Shown here: positions 1-11,949 of the stretch, in pieces
How the letters are laid out: each line of letters begins with the position of its first letter
Position numbering within the stretch: position 1 is the stretch's first letter
Assembly (NCBI RefSeq): GCF_030272615.1
Contig: NC_081412.1
Span: forward strand, 544,718,370 to 544,782,369
Source: Cryptomeria japonica
Lineage: Eukaryota > Streptophyta > Pinopsida > Cupressales > Cupressaceae
Length of the DNA stretch: 64,000 bases
Reading direction: 5' to 3'
Notes under the pieces: generated by a model
What the model was told of the DNA's origin: nothing
The model's database searches: none
What the model saw: only the letters and a program-made list of their open reading frames with translations
Translations under genes and position numbers: made by a program

Positions 1-72
1 AATTGAAAAGAATGATGTTAGCATATACAAAAATTGAATTTTAGAATGACTAATAATAGAATAGTCACTCAC

Positions 73-1517
73 CGCATACAAATAATAATGATGTTCATCC
101 ACAATAAGTGCACGTTCATGATCTGGAGTGACAAGCCCATCCTGTAAGCATCATAATATAAAGTAAACTAAATACAAGTGTCACTAAAATTCTCAATAAC
201 ATATTATTAAGATAACAAATGTAATGCTAAATTTACTAAATTTACAAATATATCTCATACTTTTGTTAAAGCAGGTGAACTTGCTACTGCTGCAGCAACA
301 CCGCACTCCATTCACGTGTAGACAGCAAGAGGAGTCTCTGATGTCAACATCTGAAAATTAAGAAAAGTATATTGATTAATCGCCAAAACTATCTATTATT
401 TAATAACAACATTAAAGATAAATTGTTTACCTCGGTGAAAGATTGTCGATGAAATACACTGCGAGATGTTGATGTTGAAGCTCTAGCATCAAACTATTTG
501 ACATCCAAAATGAGTAATTACAAAATTATTCACATAAGGTTCAACTATCTACATATAATAATTATATTTCTTCACTTGTTGTATACCTATGGAGTTGACA
601 AAGTCGTGAAAAAGGGTGCTGCAGGAATGTTGCTAGTATTGTGAACACTTTTACCCTGCTTTTTTATCATAATAATTTACTAATTTACATATATTCTCAA
701 ATTTACATATAAGATTTAATAAAAAGAATGAAATGAACTTGTAATGAAATTCACCAGGGTATCAATCCCAAATGTTTTGTTCAGCAAGGATTCTATCATG
801 ACAATGTTCTCTGTAGCAAACTCCACTCATGCATGTGCATTCTCAAAACTATTAGGATCATAAGTACAAAGAGAACCACAAGATCAACAAAAATGAGTTG
901 GAACTCAATGCCTAGAAGAATCACCATCATCACTCGCATCACCCTCTACTAGAGGCCTAGCATACTATATAAGGGTCTGAGTGACTGAGCTAATGGAGTC
1001 TGGAGTTTCGACCTCAATACTCTCCTTCACAATGGAAGGAATAATAACATGCTCCACCATAAGTCTAGCCAAAGGACTTGGTGGGAGATTCGAGTCACGC
1101 TGTGCACCCTCTCTATCATGTGAGGAACCCCAACCTCTACTTTAGAAATCTAGAAAATCAAACATTAAGGATAGACTCATAGTAGAGTTTTCTCAAAAAG
1201 TATAGGGGTACCTCATGATTATTGCATGGGGGCTGATCAAATACCATCCACCACCTATCCGAAAAATTGTTCTTAATCCCTTCATGATCACACCAATGAA
1301 TAGGGAATATCCTACATCCGGGGTGTAAAGGTTGATTCATTTGGGGGTCCGTAAAAAGAGAACACAAGTCAAATTTATTAATTTTCTTTTTCTTCATTGC
1401 TGCATATGATAATTTGTTAGCATAAAATTGCTTTTTTTCTTCCTTCTTACTAGACCAAAAATTTATTTGCCCACTCAGATTATATGTGAGATACAATAGA
1501 TTGCAAATAACTGGCAA
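73..1517 (-). pseudogene. Decayed multi-exon gene of unknown function
   Basis: On the minus strand a chain of plausible exons with GT/AG borders can be read: 1517-1212, about 1145-755, 655-587, 493-431, 350-261 and 141-73. The last four are 69, 63, 90 and 69 bp, all multiples of three. The first exon holds a lysine-rich start, then ..DRWWMVFDQPPCNNHE and a donor at CATGAG/GTACC. The second contains ..ENIVMIESLLNKTFGIDTL ending at CTG/GTGAAT. The last encodes DGLVTPDHERALIVDEHHYY. Several stops break exon 2, mostly TGA where CGA (Arg) would fit, so it is non-functional as read. I do not recognise the family. It could be a host gene or a captured or autonomous DNA-transposon gene. The gene may continue left of base 1. 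Confidence 0.4.
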
Positions 1518-1520
1518 GGT

Positions 1521-2001
1521 TTGTCCTATGGGAGTTTGTTCCAGTGGGATCTTTTTAGCCTTGTGATTAAACCTTCAAGTTCTTTTTGGCTGTTTTCTAT
1601 TTGACCTAGTAGGTTTTCTTGTGTACCTATGGGATGTCTAGGGATTGTAGGAGGTTCTTGATGTGCTTCTTCTTCAATATGGTCTTCATGAGGAGGTGAT
1701 TGAGTGTTTTCAATATTTTCTTGTCTAATCTCATTTCCTGATATTGAAAATAAATTTAAATCAATAAACCTAGTTTAATCTTCAAATTAATAAAAAAATG
1801 ACAATAAGAAAACAAAAATACACACCTCTTCAAGCTCTTTGATGGCGTGTCAGCATTTTGATGAGAGATGGACAACTCAGTGCCCAATATCAAGCTTTTA
1901 CAAAGGGTGAGGACAAGAAAATGGTACCCCAAATCACCAAAACTTAGGTTTGGGAATGTAGAATGCATCCAAAATGCGAACATGGTTTTTTTAAAGTTTG
2001 A
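1521..2001. other. Non-coding spacer, nothing recognised
   Basis: Two short minus-strand open frames (1756-2010 and 2071-2337) cover this stretch and the following bases. Neither shows a motif I recognise. The sequence immediately upstream of the decayed gene's first exon (1540-1740) is T-rich with no clear TATA signal. Confidence 0.4.
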
Positions 2002-2096
2002 AATGCTCATAAGGCATGCACCTTATAAGGTGCACGCACTATAGGACGTGCGCCCTATGGTGTTTGTGCCTTATAAGGCACGCACCTTATGAGCAT
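2002..2096. repeat. Imperfect 38-bp inverted repeat (hairpin) with two CArG boxes
   Basis: The left arm 2002-2039 and right arm 2060-2096 are imperfect reverse complements, both ending outward in AATGCTCATAAGG, with a loop of about 20 bp. Each arm carries CCTTATAAGG (2021-2030 and 2069-2078), a perfect match to the MADS-domain CArG consensus CC(A/T)6GG. The hairpin could be a tiny MITE-like remnant. Function as a protein-binding site is inference only. Confidence 0.6.
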
Positions 2097-2644
2097 TTTT
2101 CATTTTTTTTGAAGTGTGGCACCTTTTTGGTACCACAACTTCGTGCATATACCCTTCTTCCTTAGAGGAAGTTTTATCCATAATAATAATTTTATCCAAG
2201 GTCATAATCTTAGCCAGTCTCATTGACTTTCTTTCACTAGAATAAGTGGCTTTCTCATATTTGGCAAGATCACTATCATAAATATCAAAGGCTAGGGAAG
2301 GAGAGGTTGTAAGGATATTTTTTAGTGAATTAATCATGTCCTTTCCTTTAGCATTGATGTTCTTAATTCTACAGCCTTAAGGGGTGTTGATATCTTTTTT
2401 TTCGTTTACTAGGCATATCTATTGTATCAATGTCCACAACCAGTGTGGCATCTTGCACCCAAGGATTATCTTTTATCTTTTTGGGGAACAGAGGAGGGCA
2501 TCTCTCAAAGAAATGGCATGGTATGATGAAGCGGTCTCATCCTTAAATAAATTTTTTTATTTTGAGTTTTTTAGTAGAGGAGGATTTAGGTCATGGTTAG
2601 GTGGAGGGTTGTGGGGTAGTCTCCAAGAACAAATTGTATATAGT

Positions 2645-3624
2645 TGCAGCAATCTAAAATTGCACCCCTAGCAATTTTTGACCATTTGGGTATTTGCGTT
2701 AGTGTTTGCACCTCTTGGCCTAATTAAAGACCTAATTATGCTCATGCACATCGTAAACACCAAATTTTTTTACTTTGCACTTGTCCTGCACCTTGTTCCT
2801 AGCCCGAAATAGGGCACGCCTAGGGTGTAGCACCCTGGTCCTCACCAGGACTAGGGTATGGCACCATGGTCCTCCCTAAATGGGACCTAATTTAAACCCT
2901 TTTCCCCATTTCAAATTTGAGCAGGATTTCTTTCTCCATGTCGGCTCATGTTGGAAAATTAGTTAATTTAAACCACATGTAGGTATATAAAGAGGATTTC
3001 CCCTCTTATTTGAACATCATGAAAAATCAAGAAGCATTTAAGAACAAAAGAAATAAAGCATTCAAGTATTCAAGAGAAATGAGAATTTTTAGTCTTCCTT
3101 CAAGCCTTGGAGTAGCAATAAAGTCAAGGATCAATCATTGAAGTGGAGGTCTACATCCTACTTCTTGAAACCCTAATTCTATGTGGAGGCAAGAAAAACT
3201 TCACAAGGAGGCATAATCATTTCAGTTTCAATCATTATTAAGCATCTCCCTTAAAAGGAAAACCTTTCCTTTTAGTCATTCAAATCACATTTATCTCAGT
3301 AGTCATGGTTAATTCCAAAACAAGGGTTTGACCAAAGGCAAGCCCATATTCCTAACATATTTCCCTTTCTTTTTGTTTATTGGAAAAAGGTGCATAGTTG
3401 TACCTTTCGAAATAAGCTTCAGACACAAAGATGGAACAACCCTTTTCGACGCATAGAAAATTCAGAGGACCAAGAGGCAGAGCCATGATCCCTCCTTTTT
3501 TGAGACATTTTTGTAGGGAAGATCTGAATCAGCTCATATTTCTTAGATCTAGGTGCACCACTAAATCCTATATTTGTAGCTCGATATTTTCTCATTTTTA
3601 TCTTCATTTTTAGCAATTTTCCCT
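2645..3624 (+). mobile_element. G1-family Ty3 LTR, copy 1, truncated
   Basis: This stretch aligns by eye with the LTRs of two other copies here (13384-13711 plus 21474-22312, and 38214-39353 on the other strand). Shared blocks include the start (TGYAGCATTRTAAA-like), a TATA box at 2984-2992 followed by a pyrimidine-rich CCCCTC block, and 'AATTCCAAAACAAGGGTTTG' near 3331. The match continues to TTTTTAGCAATTTTC at about 3607, where the Copia element C1 begins at 3625. Sequence after C1 (10621 to about 10740) weakly resembles the rest of the LTR, suggesting that C1 landed inside it. Confidence 0.6.
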
Positions 3625-4990
3625 TGATGGTATGATGAAAGAATACATATGCGGTCAACTACTAAGAGGGGGGGGGTGAATCAGTAGATAGAAAAACTGA
3701 TACAAACTTCATCAATAAAAAAACAATCTCTCAAAGTAAACTTAGAACTAACAATGTAGTACCTCTGTCAAGATAAAAGCTCATAATATAAACTAGTCGA
3801 CTGTTACAACAAATTAACATTAAACAACTTCTTCATTTCTCAATGCTTCCGATTATCATGACTTATCAAAGTAGGTAGTTAAGTAAACCAACCATGAAAA
3901 CATAACCTCAAAAACATTCACCACTTGACACAAATTTTTCTGATGTGGAAACCCAAATAGGTAAAAACCACGGTGAGATGAGACTCATAAGATAACTATC
4001 TAAACTCTTTTGAAGTTTTCCCTGTTAGGAGCCTAGCATGTTAAATCTTTACAAAAATTCCTCTTAAGAACGGATCCTGTTAGGAATCACCTGATTAAGG
4101 GATTGACTACAAATGCCTTGTTAGAAGCAATACCTTGTAAGGAGTAACCTCGGTAGAGGATTTGAAAATCCAATCTAATGGACCACCTTGTTAGAGGATT
4201 TGAATAACACGAAGCTTGTTAGAGCTTACTCGGTTAGGGGATTTCAATTCTGCTATAATTGTTAGAAAACAACAGGAGTTTGTTGATCTCTCTGAATAGC
4301 ACTACACTTTCTTGATCAAATCCATTTTGTGCTCCTATCAGCCTTTACTCAAACTACAGATACATCATTTGGTTTGACAACCACACACTCAACCAATCTA
4401 TGCTTACTCGTTGCCAACTCATTAAACTAAACAACTTTATTGACCTTATAAACAAATCAATTAGGTCGGTAACACAACAAAAGTCTAATTATCATAAATA
4501 TTAAAAACAAATTGGTTCAAGTATGATTGTTGGATTACATAGCAATCTTTGCACATCAATCAAGAAAACCTTTATCACTCCTTGATCACTACTTCATCGA
4601 ACTTAGTAACTCATCACATGCTCTGCATTAGATGCAATACATTTTATGATTCCCTAGACAAAAACTGTTACAACAACTCACCAAAATCTCTTGCAATTGT
4701 CTTCATACAATAATCATACGTGTCATAATAATTACTGCTCATCATCAAATCATAAACCAATATAACCAATTCACCAAACTTAATCAGTTAGGGTTTATCA
4801 AAACCAACTGATAGGGTTTACCAGTTACATCAATAGATAAGGTTTACACAGGTTACCGGTTCACTCCACAAATTCTTCCTACTCGTTAGAGTAACAATAT
4901 TACAGCAATATCAATAATATTATTACCAGTTGATTGACATCAATGACAACATAACATATCATTAATGCAATCTTCATGCAAATGTCAACA
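3625..4990 (-). repeat. C1 3' LTR (left)
   Basis: 1,366-bp LTR, alignable end to end with 9279-10620 at roughly nine bases in ten over the stretches compared by eye. It carries a 28-bp segment bounded by two copies of TTGTTAGAG (4188-4196 and 4216-4224) that is absent from the other LTR. A run of nine or ten G lies near 3668. Confidence 0.9.
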
Positions 4991-5616
4991 ATCTTCCCCT
5001 TTGGCATTGATGGCAATACAAATATCAATACCATTGATTGCTGCGTGATTGTGAATAGGAATGCTGGTTTACATTACCAAGTATTCACCATGCTCTCCAT
5101 ATCTTCAACTTGTTGTTGGCTCTCCTTCCCATAATCACATAATTCTTCTCCCCCTTTGACAACAATACCAAATTTAAAGTAAAACATGTAATGTCAAATT
5201 TCACTATGCATCATCAACAATCTACAATTTGATTCTCCCCCTATGGAATAAATCCACATCTACACCAATCCTTCTGCAAAATTCTACAAGTAGCTCCGGG
5301 ACTGATGTAATCTACATCATACTTAACTGTCATCATGAAGAGGGAAAACCCCTAACTGACTTCTAAGATACTCAAAAGTAGTCTTAGGCAGAGGTTTAGT
5401 AAAAATATCTGCAATCTGCTCCTTAGTAGAAACATGTTCTAAGATCACATCTTTACTCTATACTTTTTCCCTCAAGAAATGATACTTCAATTCAATATGC
5501 TTGGTTCATGCATGCAAAAAAGGGTTCTTGTAAATATTTATGGCACTTGTATTATCATATAAAATATTTATAGGTTCAAAAATATTCATCTTAAAACCTT
5601 CCAAAATGTGCCTCAT

Positions 5617-5925
5617 TCATATAGCATGTGTACAATTCATGTAAGTTGCAACATACTTAGCTTCAATAGTAGATTGTGAAGTATAACTCTGCATCTTACT
5701 ACTCCATGATACAAGTCTTCCTCCAAGAATGTCTGGTCTGCTATGAGAAACATAGTGCAATTTTCCAATCATTGACCTGTATTCCTTCTCATCAACAAAT
5801 TTGGACTTAGACAACTTACAACTTGTAACCATAGGTGTCCCAACTAGTTTACAATCACTCATGCCAAATATCTTCAAGACCTCTTTCACATACTTAGACT
5901 GTGTGATGAAAATACCATTCTTCAT
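5617..5925 (-). pseudogene. C1 RT C-terminus fused to RNase H tail
   Basis: The frame starts with the end of the Copia RT region (..GIFITQSKYVKEVLKIFGM.., ..YRSMIGKLHYVSHSRPDI). It jumps directly to the RNase H tail LGGRLVSWSSKMQSYTSQST..AKYVATYMNC. In intact plant Copia elements roughly 80-95 codons lie between these motifs, including the first RNase H catalytic acids. The junction near 5727 is in frame, so this looks like an internal deletion that removed the RNase H core. Confidence 0.8.
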
Positions 5926-5976
5926 TCGCTATATTTGCAAGCCTATGAATTTTTTTATTTTTCCCACTAATGACAT

Positions 5977-6510
5977 TTAAAACTCATTTTTCATTTCATC
6001 TACAAAATTGTTTCTCATGTCATTATTACCTCCAAATATGATATCATCTACAAATACTTTGGCGAGTAGTATTTTATCTCCTTTAGATTTGATATATATG
6101 TTACTATCATCACTCATTCTCAGAAAGCCTATCTTCATCAAATGTGTATGAAGCCTTTCATACCATGTTCCTATTGCCTTCTTTAATCCATATAAAGCTT
6201 TATACAATCTGCATACCATGTCTTTCTTATCAGTCAGAGCATAACCATCTGGTTGCTCAATGCATACTTCTTCTAGTATCCCAATCAAAAATGTTGAGTT
6301 AACATCCATCTGGTATACCTTAAATCTCTTGTGTTTTGCAAATGCAAGTAAAGTTCTGACACCTTCCAGTCTTTCCACTAGTGAAAAAGTCTCACCATAG
6401 TCTTCTCCTTCCTCTTGTGCATAACCTTTGCAAAAAAATCTATCTTTGTTGTGAACTACAACACCATCTTCATTCAACTTGTTCCTGAATACCCACTTAG
6501 AACCTATCAC
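5977..6510 (-). pseudogene. C1 reverse transcriptase core
   Basis: 177 codons of Copia RT: SKWVFRNKLNEDGVV.., ..YQMDVNSTFLIGILEEVCIEQPDGY.., LYGLKKAIGTWYERL and the catalytic motif VFVDDIIFGG. The two aspartates of the YVDD-type box remain, although the tyrosine is phenylalanine. The frame is separated from the adjacent RNase H and integrase frames by stops. Confidence 0.9.
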
Positions 6511-6525
6511 ATTTTTATTTACTGG

Positions 6526-7263
6526 TCAGGGTACTAGGGTCCATGTGTTGTTCTTCTCAATTTGATCTAATTCATCCTCCATATCTTTAACCCAATGATC
6601 ATCATCAAATGCTTCCTTAGTAGTTCTTGGTTTAATAGTGGAGATCATGCAATAATTCTCTCTATTTCTTCTTCTGGTTAGTACTCCAACATCCTTATCC
6701 CCAATAATCTGTTTAGGATTGTGATTCAGTGTCACATATCTTGGAATAACATGATCATTATCTTCAGGTTTAGCTTCTTCATTATCATCAACTTCTTCTA
6801 AATTTATCTTTTCCAGTTGAACTAGTACATCAATATTTGCTTTGTTGGTTTTAGATTTAATAGTTTCTGGTTCCGAAAACAAAATTCAAGGATCTTCATC
6901 CTTATTCTCTAAACTGGTTTCCTCTAAGACTTCAGGATTTTCATCCACTCGAACATCAACACTCTCAATAATTCTTTGTGTCTGGTTGTTAAAACACTTG
7001 TAGGCCTTACTCTTGGTGGAATAGCCAAGAAATATACCTTCATCACTTTTAGCCTCAAATTTTCTAATATAATCATCTCTCTTAATAAAACATTCGCTTT
7101 CAAATATTTTAAAATAACTAACATGAGGTGATCTACCAAACCAATATTCATAAGGAGACTTGTCCTTACCTCTCTTTACCAGAATTCGGTTCATAGTGTA
7201 GATAGTTGTACTGACAGCTTCTCTCCAAAAAGTTTTCGCTACACCTCCTTGTATCAACATCAT
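6526..7263 (-). pseudogene. C1 integrase C-terminus and linker
   Basis: Two adjoining minus-strand frames (6886-7263 and 6526-6882). The first has the Copia integrase tail ..FWREAVSTTIYTMNRI.., ..PYEYWFGRSPHVSYFKIF and ..EGIFLGYSTKSKAYKCFN. The second is the acidic linker running into ..EDELDQIEKNNTWTLVP, the conserved entry to Copia RT. A stop separates the two. Confidence 0.88.
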
Positions 7264-7338
7264 CCTAGAAACTTCTAAAAATGACCGATTGTTTCTCTCT
7301 GCGATATCATTCTGTTGTGGTGTCCTTGGTGCAGAAAA

Positions 7339-7917
7339 TTATCGTTTGATACCATTTTCTTCACAATACCTAGTGAATTCCTCAGAAGTAAATTCATCAT
7401 CTTGATCTATCCTCAGACACTTTATCTTCTTACCACTCTCTTTCTCAGCTAAGGCCATGAATGCCTTGAACTTACCAAAAGACTTAGTCTTATCCTTCAA
7501 GAATGTGACCCACATCATCTTTGAGCAATCATTCGTGGAGATCATAAAATATCTATCACCTTGAATACTTTTTGTTCTTATTGGTCCACAAAGATCCGTA
7601 TGAACCAAATCTAACAAGTGTTCCACTGAAAAGGATTTTCTCTTGAAAGTTGAGGATGTCATCTTTCCCAACTGACATTCTTTCCATAGAGCATTAAGCA
7701 GTTTGTCTAACTGAGGCAAACCTCTCACTATCTTGGACTTACTCACTTTAACAATGTTATCAAAGTTTATATGACAAAATATCCTATGCCAAAGCCAACT
7801 ATCATCAATATTTGCAATTAAATAGTTGTTGACTCTAGGATTAAGGTGAAACAAGTTACCTTTAGTTTGCTTCCCAGTTGCAATCGGTTCACCTTTACTG
7901 TCATAGATTTTGCACAT
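7339..7917 (-). pseudogene. C1 GAG-pre-integrase and integrase core
   Basis: 192 codons. A GAG-pre-integrase segment (..WLWHRIFCHINFDNIVKVSKS.., ..ECQLGKMTSS) leads into the integrase core with HTDLCGPI and DCSKMMWVTFLKDK. The second catalytic block reads RIDQDDEF rather than the usual RSDRGGEF, keeping an aspartate. The histidines and cysteines of the zinc-binding region are only partly kept. Confidence 0.88.
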
Positions 7918-7929
7918 ACCATTTTTAAA

Positions 7930-8241
7930 CTACAATGGGTATCCTCTGTCATTGATTTGTGCCACACTCAAAAGATAGTGCTTTAGACCTTCAACCCAGT
8001 AGACATCATCTACACTACTCTTTCCATTTAGAGAAATAGTTCCCTTAACTTTAACCATGCAGGGTGAGTAATTGCCAAATCTTACAACTTCGCCATCAAA
8101 TTCCTTCAAAGAAAGAAATTTTCTCCGATCATTGGTCATGTGATGTGAACAACCACTATCAATGATCCAATCATAAGAGTTATCCATCCTGGATACTAAA
8201 GCCTTATGGTCTGACATCTCTTCTTCAATATCTACAAACAC
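7930..8241 (-). pseudogene. C1 aspartic protease
   Basis: The catalytic box reads WIIDSGCSHHMT, close to the plant Copia D-S-G-A/C-S/T-H-H motif. It is followed by ..VRFGNYSPCMVKVKGTISL and the downstream flap-like ..DVYWVEGLKHYLLSVAQI. The active-site aspartate is kept. A stop follows before the integrase frame. Confidence 0.88.
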
Positions 8242-9217
8242 AATATCTTCATTAGCATCACCATCAGATTCCTCATTAGTGATACCACCATCAACAACAA
8301 TAACACAATATCTTTTGCCTTTACCCTTGTACTTCTTGAATTTCTCTCATTTGTGCTCATTATCACCATTAGGATAGTTAGCAACAATGTGTCCAATCTT
8401 GTTGCATGCAAAAAATTTGAAAGGTAATTTGCCTCTATATTTACCTATACCTCCAAGCAACCACTTGGCCAGCAATGCTTCAAGCTCAACTAAATTGTCT
8501 TCATCATCAACTTCTCTACTGGATCAAGATTCATAACTGTGACTGCCATTTCTACTTTTCCTTAAAGATGGGTTAGAAACAAAAGCTCTAAATGCAGACT
8601 CGGATTTATGTACACTACCATCATAACCATTTAATTCAAAAGTAGTAAGCTTGTCAATGATGGAGTCAAGAGCTACCTTAGTTTTGTCAATGGACTTCAA
8701 CTCCTGAATAGTTGTAACTCAAACAGTATAGACTAGTAGTAGGGTTCTTAGTACCTTACTGATCACTGTGGAATCTTCCACTTTACCTCCTGCACTCTTA
8801 ATTTCACCAACTCTCTTTTATCATTTGACCATACTATTGAATATTCTCACCTTCAGCCATCCACATGTTATCAAACTTTCCTCTAAGACTCTCTTCTTTA
8901 GGAATCTTAACATGTTCATCACCGCTATAAATCTCTTCAAGTTTTTTCCATACCTCATATACAGTTTCAAGACCATGAACATCTACATACTCTACATCAG
9001 ACAAAGAACTGATAATAGCCTCCAATTCTTGATGATTTTCTTGTTGCTCTTTCTTTTGATCATCTGTTAACATCCTAGTAGGTGCAACATACTTAGTATA
9101 GGCATGTTCCCAATATTGGCTTCCCAAACTCTTGATATCAATTTTCATTCTATCACTCCATATCCTATAGTTCTCTATATTAAACTTTGGACCTTCCTTC
9201 TTCATCATGATCCGCAA
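8242..9217 (-). pseudogene. C1 gag with degraded zinc knuckle
   Basis: The 5' part (8834-9217) is a Copia gag: KEGPKFNIENYRIWSDRMKI.., ..GLETVYEVWKKLEEIY.. and ..LRGKFDNMWMAEGE. The rest continues in broken frames to a zinc knuckle near 8375-8420 read as FFACNKIGHIVANYP. There the first and last cysteines of the expected CX2CX4HX4C pattern are lost. The primer-binding site and right LTR lie just upstream. Confidence 0.82.
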
Positions 9218-9263
9218 GATCTTTACCTCAAGCTGTTAGGCTAAGACCTTAGAGGACCTAATA

Positions 9264-9277
9264 TGCTCTGATACCAA
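9264..9277 (-). promoter_or_regulatory. C1 primer-binding site
   Basis: On the minus strand this reads TTGGTATCAGAGCA immediately after the LTR end (..ATACCATCA). It is the initiator tRNA-Met complementary site used by most plant Copia elements. Confidence 0.9.
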
Positions 9278-9278
9278 T

Positions 9279-10620
9279 TGATGGTATGATGAAAGAATAA
9301 GTATCTGGTCAACTACTAAGAGGGAGGGGGTGAATCAGTAGATAGAAAAACTGATACAAACTTCACCAATCAATAATCAATCTCTCAAAGTAAACTTAGA
9401 ACTAACAATATAATACCTTTGTCAAGATAGAAACTCATAAGATAAACTAGTTGACTGTTACAAAAAATTAACAGTAAACAACTTCCTCATTTCTCAATGC
9501 TTCCTGTTACCATGACTTATCAAAGTAGTTTATTAATTAAGTAAATCAACCATGAAAACATAACCACAAAAACATTCACCACTTGACACAAATATTATTG
9601 ATGTGGAAACCCAAATAGGTAAAAACCACGGTGAGATGAGACTCACAAGATAACTATCCAAACTCTTTTGAAGTTTGCCCTGTTAGGAACCTAGCCTATT
9701 ACAGCTTTACAAAAGGTCCCATTAAGAATTGATCTATTTAGGAATCACTCGGTTAAGGGATTGACTACAAATGCCTTGTTAGAAGAAATACCCTTTAAGG
9801 AGTAACCTCGGTAGAGGATTTGAAAATCCAATCTAATGGACCACCTTGTTAGAGCTAACCCAGTTAGGGGATTTCAATTCTATTGTAATTGTTAGAAAAC
9901 AACAAGAATTTTCTGATCTATCTGAATAACACTATACTTGTTTGATCAAATCCATTTCATGCTCCTATCTACCTTTACCCAAACTGCATATACATCATCC
10001 GGTTCGGCAGCCACACACTCAATTGATCTGTGCTCACTCTTTGCCAACTCATTAAACTAAATAACTTCATCGACCTTATAAACAAATCAATCAGGTTGGT
10101 AACACAACAAAAATCTAATTCTCATAGAGATTACAAAAAAATCAGTTCAAGTATGACCATTGGATTACATAGCAATCTCTACACATCAATCAAGAAAACC
10201 TTGATCGCTCCTTGATCACCGCTTCATCAAACTTAGTAACTCATCATGCGCTTTGCATTATATGCAATACATTTTTGCATTCCCTAGACAAAAACTATTG
10301 CAACAACTCGCCAAAATCTCTTGGAATTGTCTTCATACAATAATCATACGTGTCATAATCATTACCGCTCATCATTAGATCAGAAACCAATATAACCAAT
10401 TCATCAAACTTAATCAGTTAGGGTTGATAAAAAATAACAGGTAGGTTTTACTGGTTACATCAATATATAAGGTTTCCACCAGTTACCGGTTCACTCCACA
10501 AATTCTTCCTACTAGTTAGAGTAACAATATTATAGCAATATCAACAATATTATTACTGGTCGATTGACATCAATGACAACATAACATATCATTAATGCAA
10601 TCTTCATGCAAATGTCAACA
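9279..10620 (-). repeat. C1 5' LTR (right)
   Basis: 1,342-bp partner of 3625-4990. It has only one TTGTTAGAG (9846-9854) and lacks the 28-bp segment between the two copies seen in the left LTR. Confidence 0.9.
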
Positions 10621-11949
10621 ACCATAAATAAGCATTTCAACTTACAAAAGAGGGAAAAACACATCATAATCAATCAATCCACTTAGTATTCAATCCTTAT
10701 CTAATTTGTGATTGAATCTAGTGGATTCCTCCCCTCTTTTGAATGTAAAGTCCATCTTCCCATCAAAGCAAAAAATGATTTGGTGATTTCTTTTTCTATG
10801 TTGCAAATTGCCAAATTAAATTTTCCCCTTTACAATAAAATAAATCAAAGCCTAATGGAATGGTCAATAAACACAATCTAAAGCACACTTTTATCCATGG
10901 ATGAAAATAGAAAGCAAGGAGAGATAACTAACTTCTCATGTCTCAAATCATTGAGGTGATGAAAATTATACCCATGAATAATAGTGAAACATCCTTCTAG
11001 AGTAAAGTACTTGATCATGTTATAACTAAAATATCATGATGGATGGGGTAGGTCCTCTATTTTAAAACCATTTGGGTGGCATTTTAAATCTTCAACTTCC
11101 TCTTTAAGAATAGATATATAATCCTCCTACACCTGTTTCTAGCTTAGTCATGGAACTTTTTCACCTTCATATTTCAAATCAATCACTTGAGTTATCAATT
11201 ATTCTGACACCTCCATCTTGATTCCACCCACCTTAACCCTACCATTTTTCTATCTTTTCATGAACTGAGACAAGAGCTCTTCATCCTTCACATTCATAAT
11301 TTTTTTTAAAAAGGAGAAATTCATCATGTTTCAAAAATATCATAAACCTAAGTATTCTTCTTCAAAGAGACAAAAGATGTGGGTTCTACTCTTAGACGTT
11401 GGCCACCCATGATAGCAAGTCTCTCACACTCAAGAGTAGAAATAAATAAGCTTTGGGGACCTATAGAAAAGAAACAAAAAATACTTTTTATAGATATTTC
11501 AAGAAAAAAATTGATATATATATATATATATAATTGATTAGATATGAAAAAGGCTTTCATATCCTTCCCACCTAATAGGGATAATTAAAAAACAATGATT
11601 TCATTCAAGTAACTTATTTCTTTATTTCCCTGATTTTCATAGCAATTAGGAGAGTTCATTTCTAAGGGGTTGTCATGCATACTCCCAAAGTAGGAATAAA
11701 TAAAATCTATAGGGATCTCCAAAAAAAAATCATTGTACATAATCAACTGTAATTATTTCTCCCTCCTCTAATTCCAATATGTCATCCATCACTTCTCAAT
11801 TCATTTAAATTCCTCATTTAGATGGTCATGTCCTTCACATTCTACACCAGCTCGACATATATCATGATACTCCAAACAATCACAACATATTTCAAAGTGT
11901 CAATTAAAAAAGTTTCTTATATTGTTAATGATTACAATTCCTATCATCA
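10621..11949. other. Degraded spacer, possible end of G1 copy 1
   Basis: The first ~120 bp weakly resemble the part of the G1 LTR that C1 would have interrupted. The remainder is AT-rich with a short (TA)n tract at about 11513-11531. No gene was recognised. Confidence 0.35.

Larger units (their letters stand above)
3625..10620 (-). mobile_element. Complete Ty1/Copia LTR retrotransposon C1, minus strand
   Basis: Two long direct repeats (3625-4990 and 9279-10620) flank a degraded Copia gag-pol reading right to left: gag, protease, integrase, reverse transcriptase, RNase H. That order is diagnostic for Copia. On the element strand the LTR begins TGTTGACATTTGC and ends ATACCATCA. The primer-binding site follows the right LTR (9264-9277, TGGTATCAGAGC-type, complementary to initiator tRNA-Met), and a purine tract AAAGGGGAAGAT abuts the left LTR. 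Both LTRs carry the G/C tract seen near the 3' end of many plant Copia LTRs. No clean target-site duplication is visible (left flank TCCCT, right flank ACCAT). Every domain is broken by stops or shifts, so it is not autonomous. Confidence 0.93.

Noticed and set aside
3620..10625. Target-site duplication for Copia C1
   Set aside because: The flanks TCCCT and ACCAT share only three of five bases, not enough to call.
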